Positions 1-9,691 of a stretch of 64,000 nt of DNA are shown here, in pieces; the first letter of the stretch is position 1; each line of letters opens with the position of its first letter. A model generated the notes under the pieces. The model did not search any database and was not told the origin of the DNA. It saw only the letters and a program-made list of their open reading frames with translations. This DNA comes from Microbacterium sp. Nx66 (GTDB taxonomy: Bacteria > Actinomycetota > Actinomycetes > Actinomycetales > Microbacteriaceae). The stretch spans positions 1,798,001-1,862,000 of the forward strand of contig NZ_LR880474.1 of assembly GCF_904066215.1 (NCBI RefSeq). The letters are read 5' to 3'. Position numbers and translations under genes: made by a program.

Positions 1-1951
<1,951 letters not shown>

Positions 1952-2006
1952 AGGAGTGCCGGATGTCCTTGCGTGAGGGGGCGCGCCGAGGCGCAGATGC
2001 GGGGGG

Positions 2007-2195
2007 TCAGTTCTCGCCCGGCTCGGTCAACCGAGCCTCCTGCGCGCGATACGCGTCGCTGAGGATCGCGGCGAGGCCGTTGAGGCGGGCGTCGACGTCG
2101 GCCAGGATGTCGTGGCCCCGCGGGTCCTTGTTCATGAAGTGAGCCGCGACGAAGCCGCCGATCACGCCGATCAGGAACCACAGCACGTTCTTCAT
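2007..2195 (-). CDS. small single-pass membrane protein, hypothetical
   Basis: A 62-residue protein with an N-terminal hydrophobic segment (about residues 3-20, LWFLIGVIGGFVAAHF) and a charged C-terminal tail. It is probably anchored in the membrane with the tail in the cytoplasm. It sits between rpsD and alaS on the same strand, where small proteins of this kind are often found in Microbacteriaceae. No catalytic motif is visible and I cannot assign a function. The upstream sequence contains AAGGATGACGAC, a weak ribosome binding site for this start. Confidence 0.7.
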   Translation of the reverse strand: MKNVLWFLIGVIGGFVAAHFMNKDPRGHDILADVDARLNGLAAILSDAYRAQEARLTEPGEN

Positions 2196-2254
2196 GTCGT
2201 CATCCTTGCCCTAGAGCCGCGAAGGCGCGGTCTCTCCATCGTAGGCGGAAACGA

Positions 2255-2285
2255 CAGGAGGCGTCGGGAACCCCGACGCCTCCTG
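2255..2285 (-). terminator. rho-independent-like terminator of rpsD
   Basis: A perfect 14-bp stem (CAGGAGGCGTCGGG with its complement) and a 3-base loop lie 20 bases beyond the rpsD stop. There is no strong U-tract, which is usual for high-GC actinobacteria. Confidence 0.75.
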
Positions 2286-2305
2286 CCTGATGCTCTTCCG
2301 CTGGA

Positions 2306-2935
2306 TCAGCGAGCCGCGTAGTACTCGACGACGAGCTGCACTTCACAGGTCACGGGGACCTCGGCGCGCTTCGGGCGACGGACCAGGCGGGCCTGGAGCT
2401 TGTCGAGCTCGACCTCGAGGTAACCCGGAACGGCGGGCAGGACCTCGGCGTGACCGCCGGCGGCTGCCACCTGGAAGGGCTCGAGGCCCTCGCTCTTGGG
2501 CTTGACGTGGATGAGCTGACCCGGCTTCACACGGAACGACGGGCGGTCGACGAGCTGGCCGTCGACGAGGATGTGACGGTGCACGACGAGCTGGCGAGCC
2601 TGCGCCGTGGTGCGGGCGAAGCCCGAACGGACCACGAGCGCGTCGAGACGCATCTCGAGGAGCTCGACGAGGTTCTCACCGGTCAGACCGTCCTGGCGAC
2701 GGGCCTCGTTGAACGCGATACGCAGCTGCTTCTCGCGGATGCCGTACTGCTCGCGCAGACGCTGCTTCTCACGCAGACGGACGGCGTAGTCGCTGTCGGC
2801 CTTGCGCTTGGTGCGGCCGTGCTCGCCCGGAGCGTAGGGACGCTTCTCGAGGTAGCGGGCGGCCTTGGGGGTGAGTGCCACGCCGAGGGCGCGGCTGAGA
2901 CGCACCTTGCGGCGGTCCTGGGACTTCGTGACCAC
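2306..2935 (-). CDS. rpsD: 30S ribosomal protein S4
   Basis: Primary 16S rRNA-binding protein that nucleates assembly of the small ribosomal subunit. The 209-residue length is typical for S4. The N-terminal S4 domain (RRKVRLSRALGVALTPKAARY) is followed by the S4 RNA-binding (alpha-L) domain at about residues 95-160 (LEMRLDALVVRSGFARTTAQ, VHRHILVDGQLVDRPSF). It lacks the N-terminal zinc cysteines of the C+ S4 type. It starts with GTG preceded by GGAAGGA. It is monocistronic in appearance, with a leader of up to 180 bases and a strong hairpin after the stop. S4 represses its own operon in some bacteria, but I see no defined binding structure here. Confidence 0.97.
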   Translation of the reverse strand: MVTKSQDRRKVRLSRALGVALTPKAARYLEKRPYAPGEHGRTKRKADSDYAVRLREKQRLREQYGIREKQLRIAFNEARRQDGLTGENLVELLEMRLDALVVRSGFARTTAQARQLVVHRHILVDGQLVDRPSFRVKPGQLIHVKPKSEGLEPFQVAAAGGHAEVLPAVPGYLEVELDKLQARLVRRPKRAEVPVTCEVQLVVEYYAAR

Positions 2936-3078
2936 GAAGTTATCCTTCCGATGACGTGGACGTGGATTTCACGTCCGACGGACGTATCACCGCGTTCTTC
3001 CTCGGGGCGCACGCCGGGGTGCCGTCGAGGTGGGGTGTGAACGAGGAGATGCCCGAAAACACGGTTTCGAGCCGCTCA

Positions 3079-3084
3079 AGTATA
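3079..3084 (-). promoter_or_regulatory. possible -10 element for rpsD
   Basis: The 180-base gap between rarA and rpsD holds a locally AT-rich patch that reads TGTTATACT on the leftward strand. This resembles an extended -10 (TATACT) and would give a leader of about 140 bases. No good -35 is seen 17 bases further upstream, so this is tentative. Confidence 0.3.
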
Positions 3085-3116
3085 ACAGACGACGGCAGAC
3101 ACCCGAGGCCCGCGGA

Positions 3117-4475
3117 TCACCGGTCGCCGAGGATCCGGCGGATGCGCTCCAGCCGTGCACTGATGTCGCGCTCCGCGCCCAGGTTCTTCGGCTCGTAGTA
3201 GTGGCGTCCGTCGAGCTCGTCCGGCAGGTACTGCTGCGGCACGATCCCGAACTCGCTGTCGTGCGCGTAGCGATAGCCGCGGCCGTGGCCCAGGCGCTTG
3301 GCCCCCGGGTAGTGGGCGTCGCGGAGGTGCAGCGGCACGCGCCCGAACCCTCCGGCCCGGATGTCGGCGATGGCCGCGTCGATGCCGACATACGCCGCGT
3401 TCGACTTCGCGGTCGTGGCCAGGTACACGGTGGCCTCCGCGAGCGGGATGCGTCCCTCCGGCATCCCGATGAAGGCCACGGCGTCGGCGGCGGCCACGGC
3501 GATGCCGAGCGCCTGGGGGTCGGCGAGCCCGACGTCCTCGGACGCGGAGATGACGAGCCGCCGGGCGATGAACCGCGGGTCCTCCCCCGCCTCGATCATG
3601 CGGGCGAGGTAGTGCAGCGCGGCGTCCGGGTCGGAGCCTCGGATCGACTTGATGAAGGCGCTGATGACGTCATAGTGCTCGTCGCCCTGCCGGTCGTAGC
3701 GGAGCAGAGCCTTGTCGACGGCCTGCGCCACATCGTCGGCGGTGACCTCGGGGACGGTCGACTCCTGGTCCTCGCTGTCGTCGTCGGCCGTCGCCGCGTG
3801 CGAGAGCGCCACCGCGGCGGCGGCCTCCAGCCCCGTGAGGGCGCGACGGGCGTCCCCCGACGCGAGGCGGATGAGGGCCGACCGCGCCTCGTCGGTGAGC
3901 GCGACCGCGCCTCCGAGTCCGCGGGCGTCCGACACCGCCCGATCCACGAGCATGCCGATGTCGTCATCGGTGAGCGGCTGCAGGGTGAGCAGCAGCGACC
4001 GGGACAGCAGAGGCGAGATCACCGAGAACGAGGGGTTCTCCGTGGTGGCGGCGATGAGGATGACCCAGCCGTTCTCCACGCCGGGCAGCAGGGCGTCCTG
4101 CTGGGCCTTGGTGAAGCGGTGGATCTCGTCGAGGAAGAGGATCGTCGTCTGCCCGTAGAGGTCGCGCTGGGTGATCGCCTCCTGCATGACCTCCCGCACG
4201 TCCTTCACGCCGGCGGTGATGGCCGAGAGCTCGACGAACCGGCGGCCGGAGGACCGGGCGATGGCCTGGGCGAGCGTGGTCTTCCCGGTGCCGGGCGGGC
4301 CCCAGAGGATGATCGACACCGCACCGGGCGAGCTGGCCTCCGGATCGGCGAGGGCGACGATGGGCGACCCGGCCCGCAGCAGGTGGCGCTGTCCCGCGAC
4401 CTCTTCCAGCGACACCGGACGCATGCGCACGGCGAGCGGTGTCTGCCCGGAGAGCAGGGCGGAGGGAGAGGACAT
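3117..4475 (-). CDS. rarA: replication-associated recombination protein A (MgsA/RarA family AAA ATPase)
   Basis: Clamp-loader-like AAA+ ATPase that acts at stalled replication forks. The 452-residue length fits the family. Walker A GPPGTGKTT lies at about residues 59-67 and Walker B FLDEIHR at 114-120. A sensor-1 region (AATTENPSFSVISPLLSRS) follows, and then the MgsA_C tetramerisation domain, which contains SIRGSDPDAALHYLARMIEAGEDP and ends near GYRYAHD. The start ATG is chosen by the family N-terminus (RMRPVSLEEVAGQRHLL). It stands alone between rpsD and a divergent small gene. Identification is secure. Confidence 0.96.
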   Translation of the reverse strand: MSSPSALLSGQTPLAVRMRPVSLEEVAGQRHLLRAGSPIVALADPEASSPGAVSIILWGPPGTGKTTLAQAIARSSGRRFVELSAITAGVKDVREVMQEAITQRDLYGQTTILFLDEIHRFTKAQQDALLPGVENGWVILIAATTENPSFSVISPLLSRSLLLTLQPLTDDDIGMLVDRAVSDARGLGGAVALTDEARSALIRLASGDARRALTGLEAAAAVALSHAATADDDSEDQESTVPEVTADDVAQAVDKALLRYDRQGDEHYDVISAFIKSIRGSDPDAALHYLARMIEAGEDPRFIARRLVISASEDVGLADPQALGIAVAAADAVAFIGMPEGRIPLAEATVYLATTAKSNAAYVGIDAAIADIRAGGFGRVPLHLRDAHYPGAKRLGHGRGYRYAHDSEFGIVPQQYLPDELDGRHYYEPKNLGAERDISARLERIRRILGDR

Positions 4476-4575
4476 TCCTCCAGGCTAACGGCGGCCGGGG
4501 ACACGAGGCGAGGCCGGCGCCCCGGTAGGCTCTCAGGCGACGTCGTGGACCGGCGTCGGACGGGAGAAGCAGGGC

Positions 4576-4878
4576 ATGGCCGCACGCGGTTCCAAGAAGG
4601 CGCAGACACGCACCGAGGCGGAGCGCGCTCGGCTGCACACCGCTCGCACCCGCTGGCACCAGGACCAGATCCGCCGACGTACCCGCGACAACGCCATCGC
4701 GATCACCGTCGGCGCCCTCATCGTCGTGGGCGCGATCGTCAGCCAGGTCGTGCATGCGCAGGTGACCGCTCCGGAACCGACGCCGTCGCCCTCGCCCACC
4801 TCCTCGATCGAACCGTCCCCGGCGCCGACCGATACCCCGACGGAGGCTCCGACCGCGCCCGCCACTCCCTCGGAGTGA
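4576..4878 (+). CDS. small membrane protein with proline/threonine-rich extracellular tail
   Basis: A 100-residue protein. It has a basic, probably helical N-terminus (residues 1-38, rich in K, R, A), one transmembrane segment at about 39-60 (AIAITVGALIVVGAIVSQVV), and a low-complexity P/T/S/E tail (TPSPSPTSSIEPSPAPT) that would lie outside the membrane. The topology (basic N-terminus in, disordered tail out) is inferred. Similar small proteins are common in Microbacteriaceae with no known function. It is divergent from rarA and convergent with the HemD-like regulator gene. Confidence 0.75.
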   Translation: MAARGSKKAQTRTEAERARLHTARTRWHQDQIRRRTRDNAIAITVGALIVVGAIVSQVVHAQVTAPEPTPSPSPTSSIEPSPAPTDTPTEAPTAPATPSE

Positions 4879-4893
4879 ACCGATCCGGCGGGA

Positions 4894-5643
4894 TCAGTCG
4901 TCGAGCACCGCGAGTCGATAGCCGCGCTTGACCACGGTCTGCACGAGGTCGACGTCGCCGAGGGCCTCGCGGAGCCGCGCCACAGCGACCTCGACGGCTC
5001 GAGGACTCCGCCGCCCGCCCGGGAGCACCTGCCCGATCTCCGTCCGGCTGAGCACCCGCCCGTCGGCCACGAACAGCGCTTCCATGACGCTCACGGCTCC
5101 GCGGGAGAGCGGGACGAACACGCCGTCGATGAGAATGCCCCCGCTGCGTACCGCCACGTCGCCGACGTCCGTCCGCCGTTCGCGCCCCGCGCGGGCGAAG
5201 TGATCGATGACCGTGCGGGCGAGGTCTTCCGCCGTCGGCCCGCACGCTGTGGACGCGGCCAGTCCGAGCTCCGCCAGCTGAGCCGTCGCTGTGAGGTCGG
5301 CGGTCGCCAGGAGCAACCGCGAAGCCCGCGCGCGAGCACGCACCGCATCGAGCATGCCGAGGCGCTCGAAGATCGTCAGGAGGCCTGGCACGCCTTCGGC
5401 GGCGGGGAACAGCACAGCGTCGACCTGGCCGGTCGCGATGCGGTGCGCCGTTCGCTTCGTGCCGGCGGGGATCGCCTGATCGTCCCGCAGTGACACGATC
5501 CGCACGACCTCCGCCCCGCTGCCGGTGAGGGCGTGCAGGAGCGCGTCGGCGTCGACGGGCTCGGGCCGCACCGGCCGTGCCACCTCGGCGACCGCGATGC
5601 GGGAACCCACGAGTGCCGGGGCCACGCGGGTGGGCGCGCTCAT
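4894..5643 (-). CDS. half-HemD domain fused to an OmpR-type winged helix (probable transcription regulator)
   Basis: A 249-residue protein. Residues about 10-145 resemble one lobe of uroporphyrinogen-III synthase, the C-terminal half (GSRIAVAE, AEVVRIVSLRDD, GQVDAVLFPAAEGVPGLLTIF). Residues about 155-247 form a DNA-binding winged helix of the Trans_reg_C type (GVFVPLSRGAVSVMEALF, DLVQTVVKRGYRLAVL). Family knowledge: full-length HemD-winged helix proteins (about 380 residues, for example in mycobacteria) are regulators located near nitrite reductase genes. Here the N-terminal HemD lobe is missing, so enzymatic uro'gen III synthesis is unlikely. Its ATG overlaps the stop of the upstream NirB-like gene by 4 bases, so the two are translationally coupled. 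Regulator of that operon or of nitrogen genes is inference. Confidence 0.8.
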   Translation of the reverse strand: MSAPTRVAPALVGSRIAVAEVARPVRPEPVDADALLHALTGSGAEVVRIVSLRDDQAIPAGTKRTAHRIATGQVDAVLFPAAEGVPGLLTIFERLGMLDAVRARARASRLLLATADLTATAQLAELGLAASTACGPTAEDLARTVIDHFARAGRERRTDVGDVAVRSGGILIDGVFVPLSRGAVSVMEALFVADGRVLSRTEIGQVLPGGRRSPRAVEVAVARLREALGDVDLVQTVVKRGYRLAVLDD

Positions 5644-7451
5644 CTCGCCCCCTCTGCGGACCGCACTCCCGCCGCCGTCCCTGTGCCGCTGCGGTCCAGG
5701 TCTCGACGCCGGCGGGTTCCCCCGTCCGCGGGTCCGACCAACGGCGTCATCGGGTGGCGCCCGCCGGCTTCCGGCTCCGAGGTCCGGATCACCGCGCCTG
5801 CGGCCCGGAGGCCCGCCAGCACTCGCGGGAGGTCGCCGCCCCGGATCCCCCCGACGGTGATCGTCCCCTCGCCGAGACCGATCGTGGCGTCGTGACGCTG
5901 GGCCAGGCGGCCGATCACGAGGAGGAGCGCAGCGTCGATCTCCCTCCCGACCTCGACCTCGACGTCGACGACGGAAGCGGCGGCCGAACCACGGAGGCGG
6001 ACGCCCGGTCGGCGGTCGGGGGTGTCGGCAGGGGCGGGGTCACGCTGCAGCAGCGCAACCGCCAGACGGCGGAGGCAGGGTCCGCAGTCACGGCTCTCCC
6101 CCGCTGCGGCCAGGGCATCGGCGAACGTCCGGATCCCCCGGCGATCCAGCTCGACACTCAGCGCGTCCAGCGGGAGCGTCAGGAGACCGTGGCCGCATTC
6201 GTCCGCGCGGTCGTCGGACGCTGCCGAAGCCAGAAGCACGCGAACCTCCGCGCGCCGATCGGTGTCATCGCGCGAGAACCGCGCCAGCCATGCCTCACCC
6301 TGTTCGCCGATCGTCGTCGTTCCGTACACCTGACGCGCATCTGCGGAGAGCAGGATCTCTCCGAAACGGCGTCCGTCGAGGGCGGACAGCGGGACGGCGA
6401 AGGCCGACCCACGGACGTCGTCGATCCGCAGGACGGCGAGGTCGATGCCACCGGGCCGTCCGTACCAGCGCCGCGGTCCTCGGTCCGTGAGCGGAGCACC
6501 GCACAGGGCGGCGACCGCACGGTCCGCGGAGGAGCATGCGGCTTCGACGCCCCGCTCGAGCTGACCGACTCCCACCGCGACGTCCCCGATGGCGAGGATC
6601 CGCTCATCCTCTGTCTGTCCGGCGGCATCCACGATCACGCCTCCGCCCTGGCGCACCGGGAGACCGGCGTTGCGCGCGAGTTCGTCTCTGGCCCGTGCAC
6701 CGGTCGTCACGACGAGGTCCGCCCGGGCGAAGGTCCCGTCCTGGAACTCGACCGCGGTGACGGCACCGGCCTCGTCGGGATCGACGCGCGTCAGCCGCGT
6801 CCGGGTCCGCACGGTGATCCCGCGTGCCTCCATGACCCGCCGCAGCGCCGCCGCAGCCGGCGCCGACAGCACGGAGGGAAGCAGCCGATCCGCGGTGGCG
6901 ACGAGGGTCGTCTGCACTCCGGCCTCGTCCAGAGCGAGCGCAACGTCGACCCCGGACTCGTCTCCGCCGACCACCACCGCTCGGAGGGCACGTGGCAGCT
7001 CCGTCCTGCGGATGGCCAGGAACGCGCGCAGGGTCTGTGCGTCTTCCATCGCGCGGAAGGTGAAGGCCCCACGAGCGCGGATGCCTGGCACCTCGAGCGG
7101 GCGGGCGTGGGTCCCGGTCGCCAGGACGAGCGCGTCGTAGTCGTACCAGCGGCGCGAACGGGTCCGCACGCGGCGTCCCGCCCTGTCGATACGCAGCACC
7201 CGGTCGTCGTCGATCAACCGCACCCGATCGTCGCGGAACGGCGCCCGGTCGAGATCGATGCCCGATGCCGCGGCGCCCGCGACCACCCGCGCCAGCCCGG
7301 AGCGGTCATAAGGCAGCCGCCCCTCGTCTCCGAACACCGTGATCCGCACGTCCCGCTCCGGATCCTCCAGCATCCGCGCGACGAAGCGGTGCGCCGCAAC
7401 GCCCGCCCCCACGACGACGATCTCCGCTGTGCGCGCTGCGTTGTCGTCCAT
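5640..7451 (-). CDS. NirB-like FAD/NAD(P)H oxidoreductase lacking the siroheme domain
   Basis: A 603-residue protein with the domain order of the N-terminal part of assimilatory nitrite reductase NirB. The parts are an FAD/NAD pyridine nucleotide-disulfide oxidoreductase fold (FAD loop VVVGAGVAA at 12-20; NAD region VVVGGDESG near 159-167; second FAD motif ILAIGDVA at 285-292), a rubredoxin-reductase-like C-domain (about 335-400), a BFD-like [2Fe-2S] domain (about 415-470), and a sulfite/nitrite reductase ferredoxin-like half-domain (about 480-555). The tail after that is disordered. The siroheme/4Fe-4S domain that reduces nitrite is absent. The BFD domain shows C419, C456 and C459 only. The ATG is preceded by AGGAG at 6 bases. 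A longer open frame runs upstream but is antisense to the DUF349 gene. Probable role: NAD(P)H-dependent electron transfer or redox sensing, not nitrite reduction. Confidence 0.85.
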   Translation of the reverse strand: MDDNAARTAEIVVVGAGVAAHRFVARMLEDPERDVRITVFGDEGRLPYDRSGLARVVAGAAASGIDLDRAPFRDDRVRLIDDDRVLRIDRAGRRVRTRSRRWYDYDALVLATGTHARPLEVPGIRARGAFTFRAMEDAQTLRAFLAIRRTELPRALRAVVVGGDESGVDVALALDEAGVQTTLVATADRLLPSVLSAPAAAALRRVMEARGITVRTRTRLTRVDPDEAGAVTAVEFQDGTFARADLVVTTGARARDELARNAGLPVRQGGGVIVDAAGQTEDERILAIGDVAVGVGQLERGVEAACSSADRAVAALCGAPLTDRGPRRWYGRPGGIDLAVLRIDDVRGSAFAVPLSALDGRRFGEILLSADARQVYGTTTIGEQGEAWLARFSRDDTDRRAEVRVLLASAASDDRADECGHGLLTLPLDALSVELDRRGIRTFADALAAAGESRDCGPCLRRLAVALLQRDPAPADTPDRRPGVRLRGSAAASVVDVEVEVGREIDAALLLVIGRLAQRHDATIGLGEGTITVGGIRGGDLPRVLAGLRAAGAVIRTSEPEAGGRHPMTPLVGPADGGTRRRRDLDRSGTGTAAGVRSAEGAR

Positions 7452-7576
7452 GGAACTCCTGTCGACCTGGGGACTGTCGTGGTCGCGACGATAGGAGCGC
7501 CGTGTTACCCGGAGATGACGCGGAGTGTTTCCTGCGTCGAACGTTCTGCTCACGAAACGGTAACGTCCCACTTCGT

Positions 7577-7654
7577 CGAGACCCCGGGTCGCCGTCGAGA
7601 CCCCGCCTCGTTCGCGCACGAAGCACGGGGTCTCGGCGGGAAGACGGGGTCTCG
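7577..7654. repeat. tetrad of CGAGACCCCG motifs in inverted arrangement
   Basis: The intergenic region of about 280 bases between the NirB-like gene and the DUF349 gene holds four exact copies of a 10-mer. Two are direct (7577-7586, 7596-7605) and two inverted (7626-7635, 7645-7654). Copies within each pair are 19 bases apart, start to start, and the centre is GCCTCGTTCGCGCACGAAG. The arrangement can fold into nested hairpins. It may be a REP-like element, a terminator, or a regulator-binding array. The rest of the gap shows no further clear feature. Confidence 0.8.
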
Positions 7655-7730
7655 CGGATCGAAGAGGGCGTACTAGGCTGAGCCTCGTCCTTTCCGCCTC
7701 CCGCGGCGTGACCGCGCAAGGAGAATCACC

Positions 7731-9083
7731 GTGTCTGCCAACGAGCCCGCGAAGCCGACCCCGCCCGTTCCCACCCCGCCCGCCGTGCCGCTGCCGCGAA
7801 AGGCGCCGACACCGGCCGCCGTCGCGCCGGCCGCGGCGAAGCCGACCCCGGTCTCCTCCGCCGGCGAATGGGGCCGGGTCTCCGAAGACGGCACTGTCGA
7901 GGTGCGCGAGGGCGAGTCCTGGCGCGTCGTCGGTCAGTACCCGGACGGCACTCCCGACGAGGCCCTGGCCTACTTCGTCCGCAAGTACGACGACATCGCC
8001 TTCAAGGTCGTCGCCCTCGAGCAGCGTCACCAGGCCGGCGGCGCCTCGGCGAGCGACCTGTCCAAGCAGGCCGCCCACCTCATCGACGAAGCTACGGATG
8101 CCGCGGCCGTCGGCGACCTCGCCGGCCTCCGCGACCGCCTCACCGCACTGACCGCGTCGCTGTCCGAGGCCACCGCTCAGGAGGCGCAGCAGGCGAAGGA
8201 GCTCGTCGAGCAGGCCGTCGCCGAGCGCACCGCCCTCGTCGAGCGTGCCGAAGCCATCGCCGCCCGCGACCTGAGCAAGGTCCAGTGGAAGCAGGTGACC
8301 GCCGAGCTCAACGAGCTGTTCGAGTCCTGGCAGGCGCAGCAGCAGAACGGTCCGCGCCTGTCGAAGGGCGTCTCGCAGCAGCTCTGGAAGCGGTTCCGCG
8401 ATGCCAGGGCCGTCGTCGACAAGCACCGCCGGGCGTTCTACTCCGAGCTCGACGATGCGCACAAGGCGGCGCGCGACGCGAAGTCCCGACTGGTCGAGCG
8501 CGCCGAGGCCCTGGCCCCGCGCGGGGTCGACGGCATCCCCGCCTACCGCTCCCTCCTGGACGAGTGGAAGACGGCCGGTCGCGCCGGACGCAAGGCCGAC
8601 GACGCCCTGTGGGCACGGTTCAAGGCCGCCGGAGACGCGCTCTACGCCGCCCGTGCCGAGCAGGCCGCTGTGGAGGAGGCCGACTCGGCTCCGAAGATCG
8701 AGGCCCGGCAGGCGCTGCTCGAGCAGGCGAAGGCGGTCGCCGACGAGCCGAACATCAAGCGCGCCCGCGCCCTGCTCACGCGTATCCAGCGCGAGTGGGA
8801 CGAGGTCGGACGCATCTTCCCGCGCGACAAGGAGCGCGCACTCGACGACAAGCTCCGCGTCATCGAGCAGGCACTCAAGGCGCGCGAGGACGTCGACTGG
8901 AAGAAGAACAACCCCGAGACCAAGGCGCGGGCGAACGACATGAGCTCGCAGCTCCACGAGGCCATCGAGAAGCTCGAGGCCGAACTGGCCGCCGCCGAGA
9001 AGGCCGGGGACAGCAAGGCCGCCAAGGAGGCAGCGGACGCCCTCGAGGCCCGTCGCGCCTGGCTCAACGCCCTCGGCGGCTGA
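7731..9083 (+). CDS. DUF349 domain protein, helical repeats
   Basis: A 450-residue protein. The first 45 residues are Pro/Ala-rich and disordered. A short beta region follows (about 45-75, GEWGRVSEDGTVEVREGESWRVV). After that the protein is almost fully helical, with about three DUF349 repeats (LWKRFRDARAVVDKHRRAFY, ALWARFKAAGDALYAARAEQ, IQREWDEVGRIFPRDKERA), predicted as coiled coil. The GTG start has AAGGAG seven bases upstream. Members of the family are common in actinobacteria next to relA, but their role is not established. The function is unknown to me. Confidence 0.85.
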   Translation: MSANEPAKPTPPVPTPPAVPLPRKAPTPAAVAPAAAKPTPVSSAGEWGRVSEDGTVEVREGESWRVVGQYPDGTPDEALAYFVRKYDDIAFKVVALEQRHQAGGASASDLSKQAAHLIDEATDAAAVGDLAGLRDRLTALTASLSEATAQEAQQAKELVEQAVAERTALVERAEAIAARDLSKVQWKQVTAELNELFESWQAQQQNGPRLSKGVSQQLWKRFRDARAVVDKHRRAFYSELDDAHKAARDAKSRLVERAEALAPRGVDGIPAYRSLLDEWKTAGRAGRKADDALWARFKAAGDALYAARAEQAAVEEADSAPKIEARQALLEQAKAVADEPNIKRARALLTRIQREWDEVGRIFPRDKERALDDKLRVIEQALKAREDVDWKKNNPETKARANDMSSQLHEAIEKLEAELAAAEKAGDSKAAKEAADALEARRAWLNALGG

Positions 9084-9142
9084 GCTCTCCACAGGTTCAC
9101 TGATCTCCGCATGAGCGGGGTGCATCACGCCACACTGGCGGT

Positions 9143-9691
9143 ATGCACCCCGCTCTGCTGTATCTGCCCGGCGCGCGCCTGAGCGTGGGCGAGCTCAGTG
9201 CCGCCCGGCTCGACGGCCATGTCGTCGAGGTCGGTGACGCCTACATCCCGGCTGATCTGCCGGAGTCCCCCGATGTGCGGGCGCAGAGCATCGCCGCGCT
9301 CGTCCAGGAGGGCGCAGCGGCCTGCGGGCCCAGTGCCGCCTGGATCCACGGCGCCCGCGATGCCCCGCCGTCGATCCACCACGTGCGACGCTGCGTGGAG
9401 CGCCGGGTGCGCCCGCGGGTGCAGACCAGAGTGTCGTTCCACGACACCTTGGTCCCCGCGGCGGACCTGGCTCGCCTCGGCGGGATCTTCGTGACGTCGC
9501 CGGTGCGCACGATGGGCGACCTCGCCACGGCGCTGCACCGCGATCCCCGTGTGCTCCCGTGGATGCAGGCCCTCGCCCAGGTCGACCCGACCGCGCTCGA
9601 CGGCGCCATCGCCGACCTCCGGGCCCGGCACCGAGTGCCCGGCAGCGTCAGTGGTGTCGCGGCGTTGGAGCGGCTCGTCAGGAGGACGTGA
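9143..9691 (+). CDS. AbiEi-like (type IV antitoxin family) protein, orphan
   Basis: A 182-residue protein resembling the C-terminal domain of AbiEi-type antitoxins and related transcriptional regulators. It has the pattern SAAWIHGARDAPPSIHHV, then RRVRPRVQTRVSFHDTL, then GIFVTSPVRTMGDLATAL. No AbiEii nucleotidyltransferase toxin lies next to it, so it is an orphan member. Such orphans are abundant in Microbacteriaceae and need not be toxin-antitoxin parts. There is no obvious ribosome binding site before the ATG, so it may be leaderless. Its last 14 bases overlap, tail to tail, the end of relA. Confidence 0.7.
   Translation: MHPALLYLPGARLSVGELSAARLDGHVVEVGDAYIPADLPESPDVRAQSIAALVQEGAAACGPSAAWIHGARDAPPSIHHVRRCVERRVRPRVQTRVSFHDTLVPAADLARLGGIFVTSPVRTMGDLATALHRDPRVLPWMQALAQVDPTALDGAIADLRARHRVPGSVSGVAALERLVRRT

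Noticed and set aside
4894..5640. Missing siroheme domain of NirB present downstream after a frameshift
   Set aside because: The sequence downstream encodes the HemD-like regulator in a normal frame; I saw no NIR_SIR-like motif (Cys-rich siroheme ligands) in the other frames.
7577..7654. CRISPR array
   Set aside because: Repeats are only 10 bases, occur in both orientations, and there are no equal spacers or cas genes.
7452..9128. N-terminal extension of the NirB-like protein to 1162 residues
   Set aside because: The extra frame is antisense to the DUF349 gene, is repetitive Leu/Gly/Arg sequence without domains, and the ATG at 7451 has a good AGGAG and a family-like FAD N-terminus.
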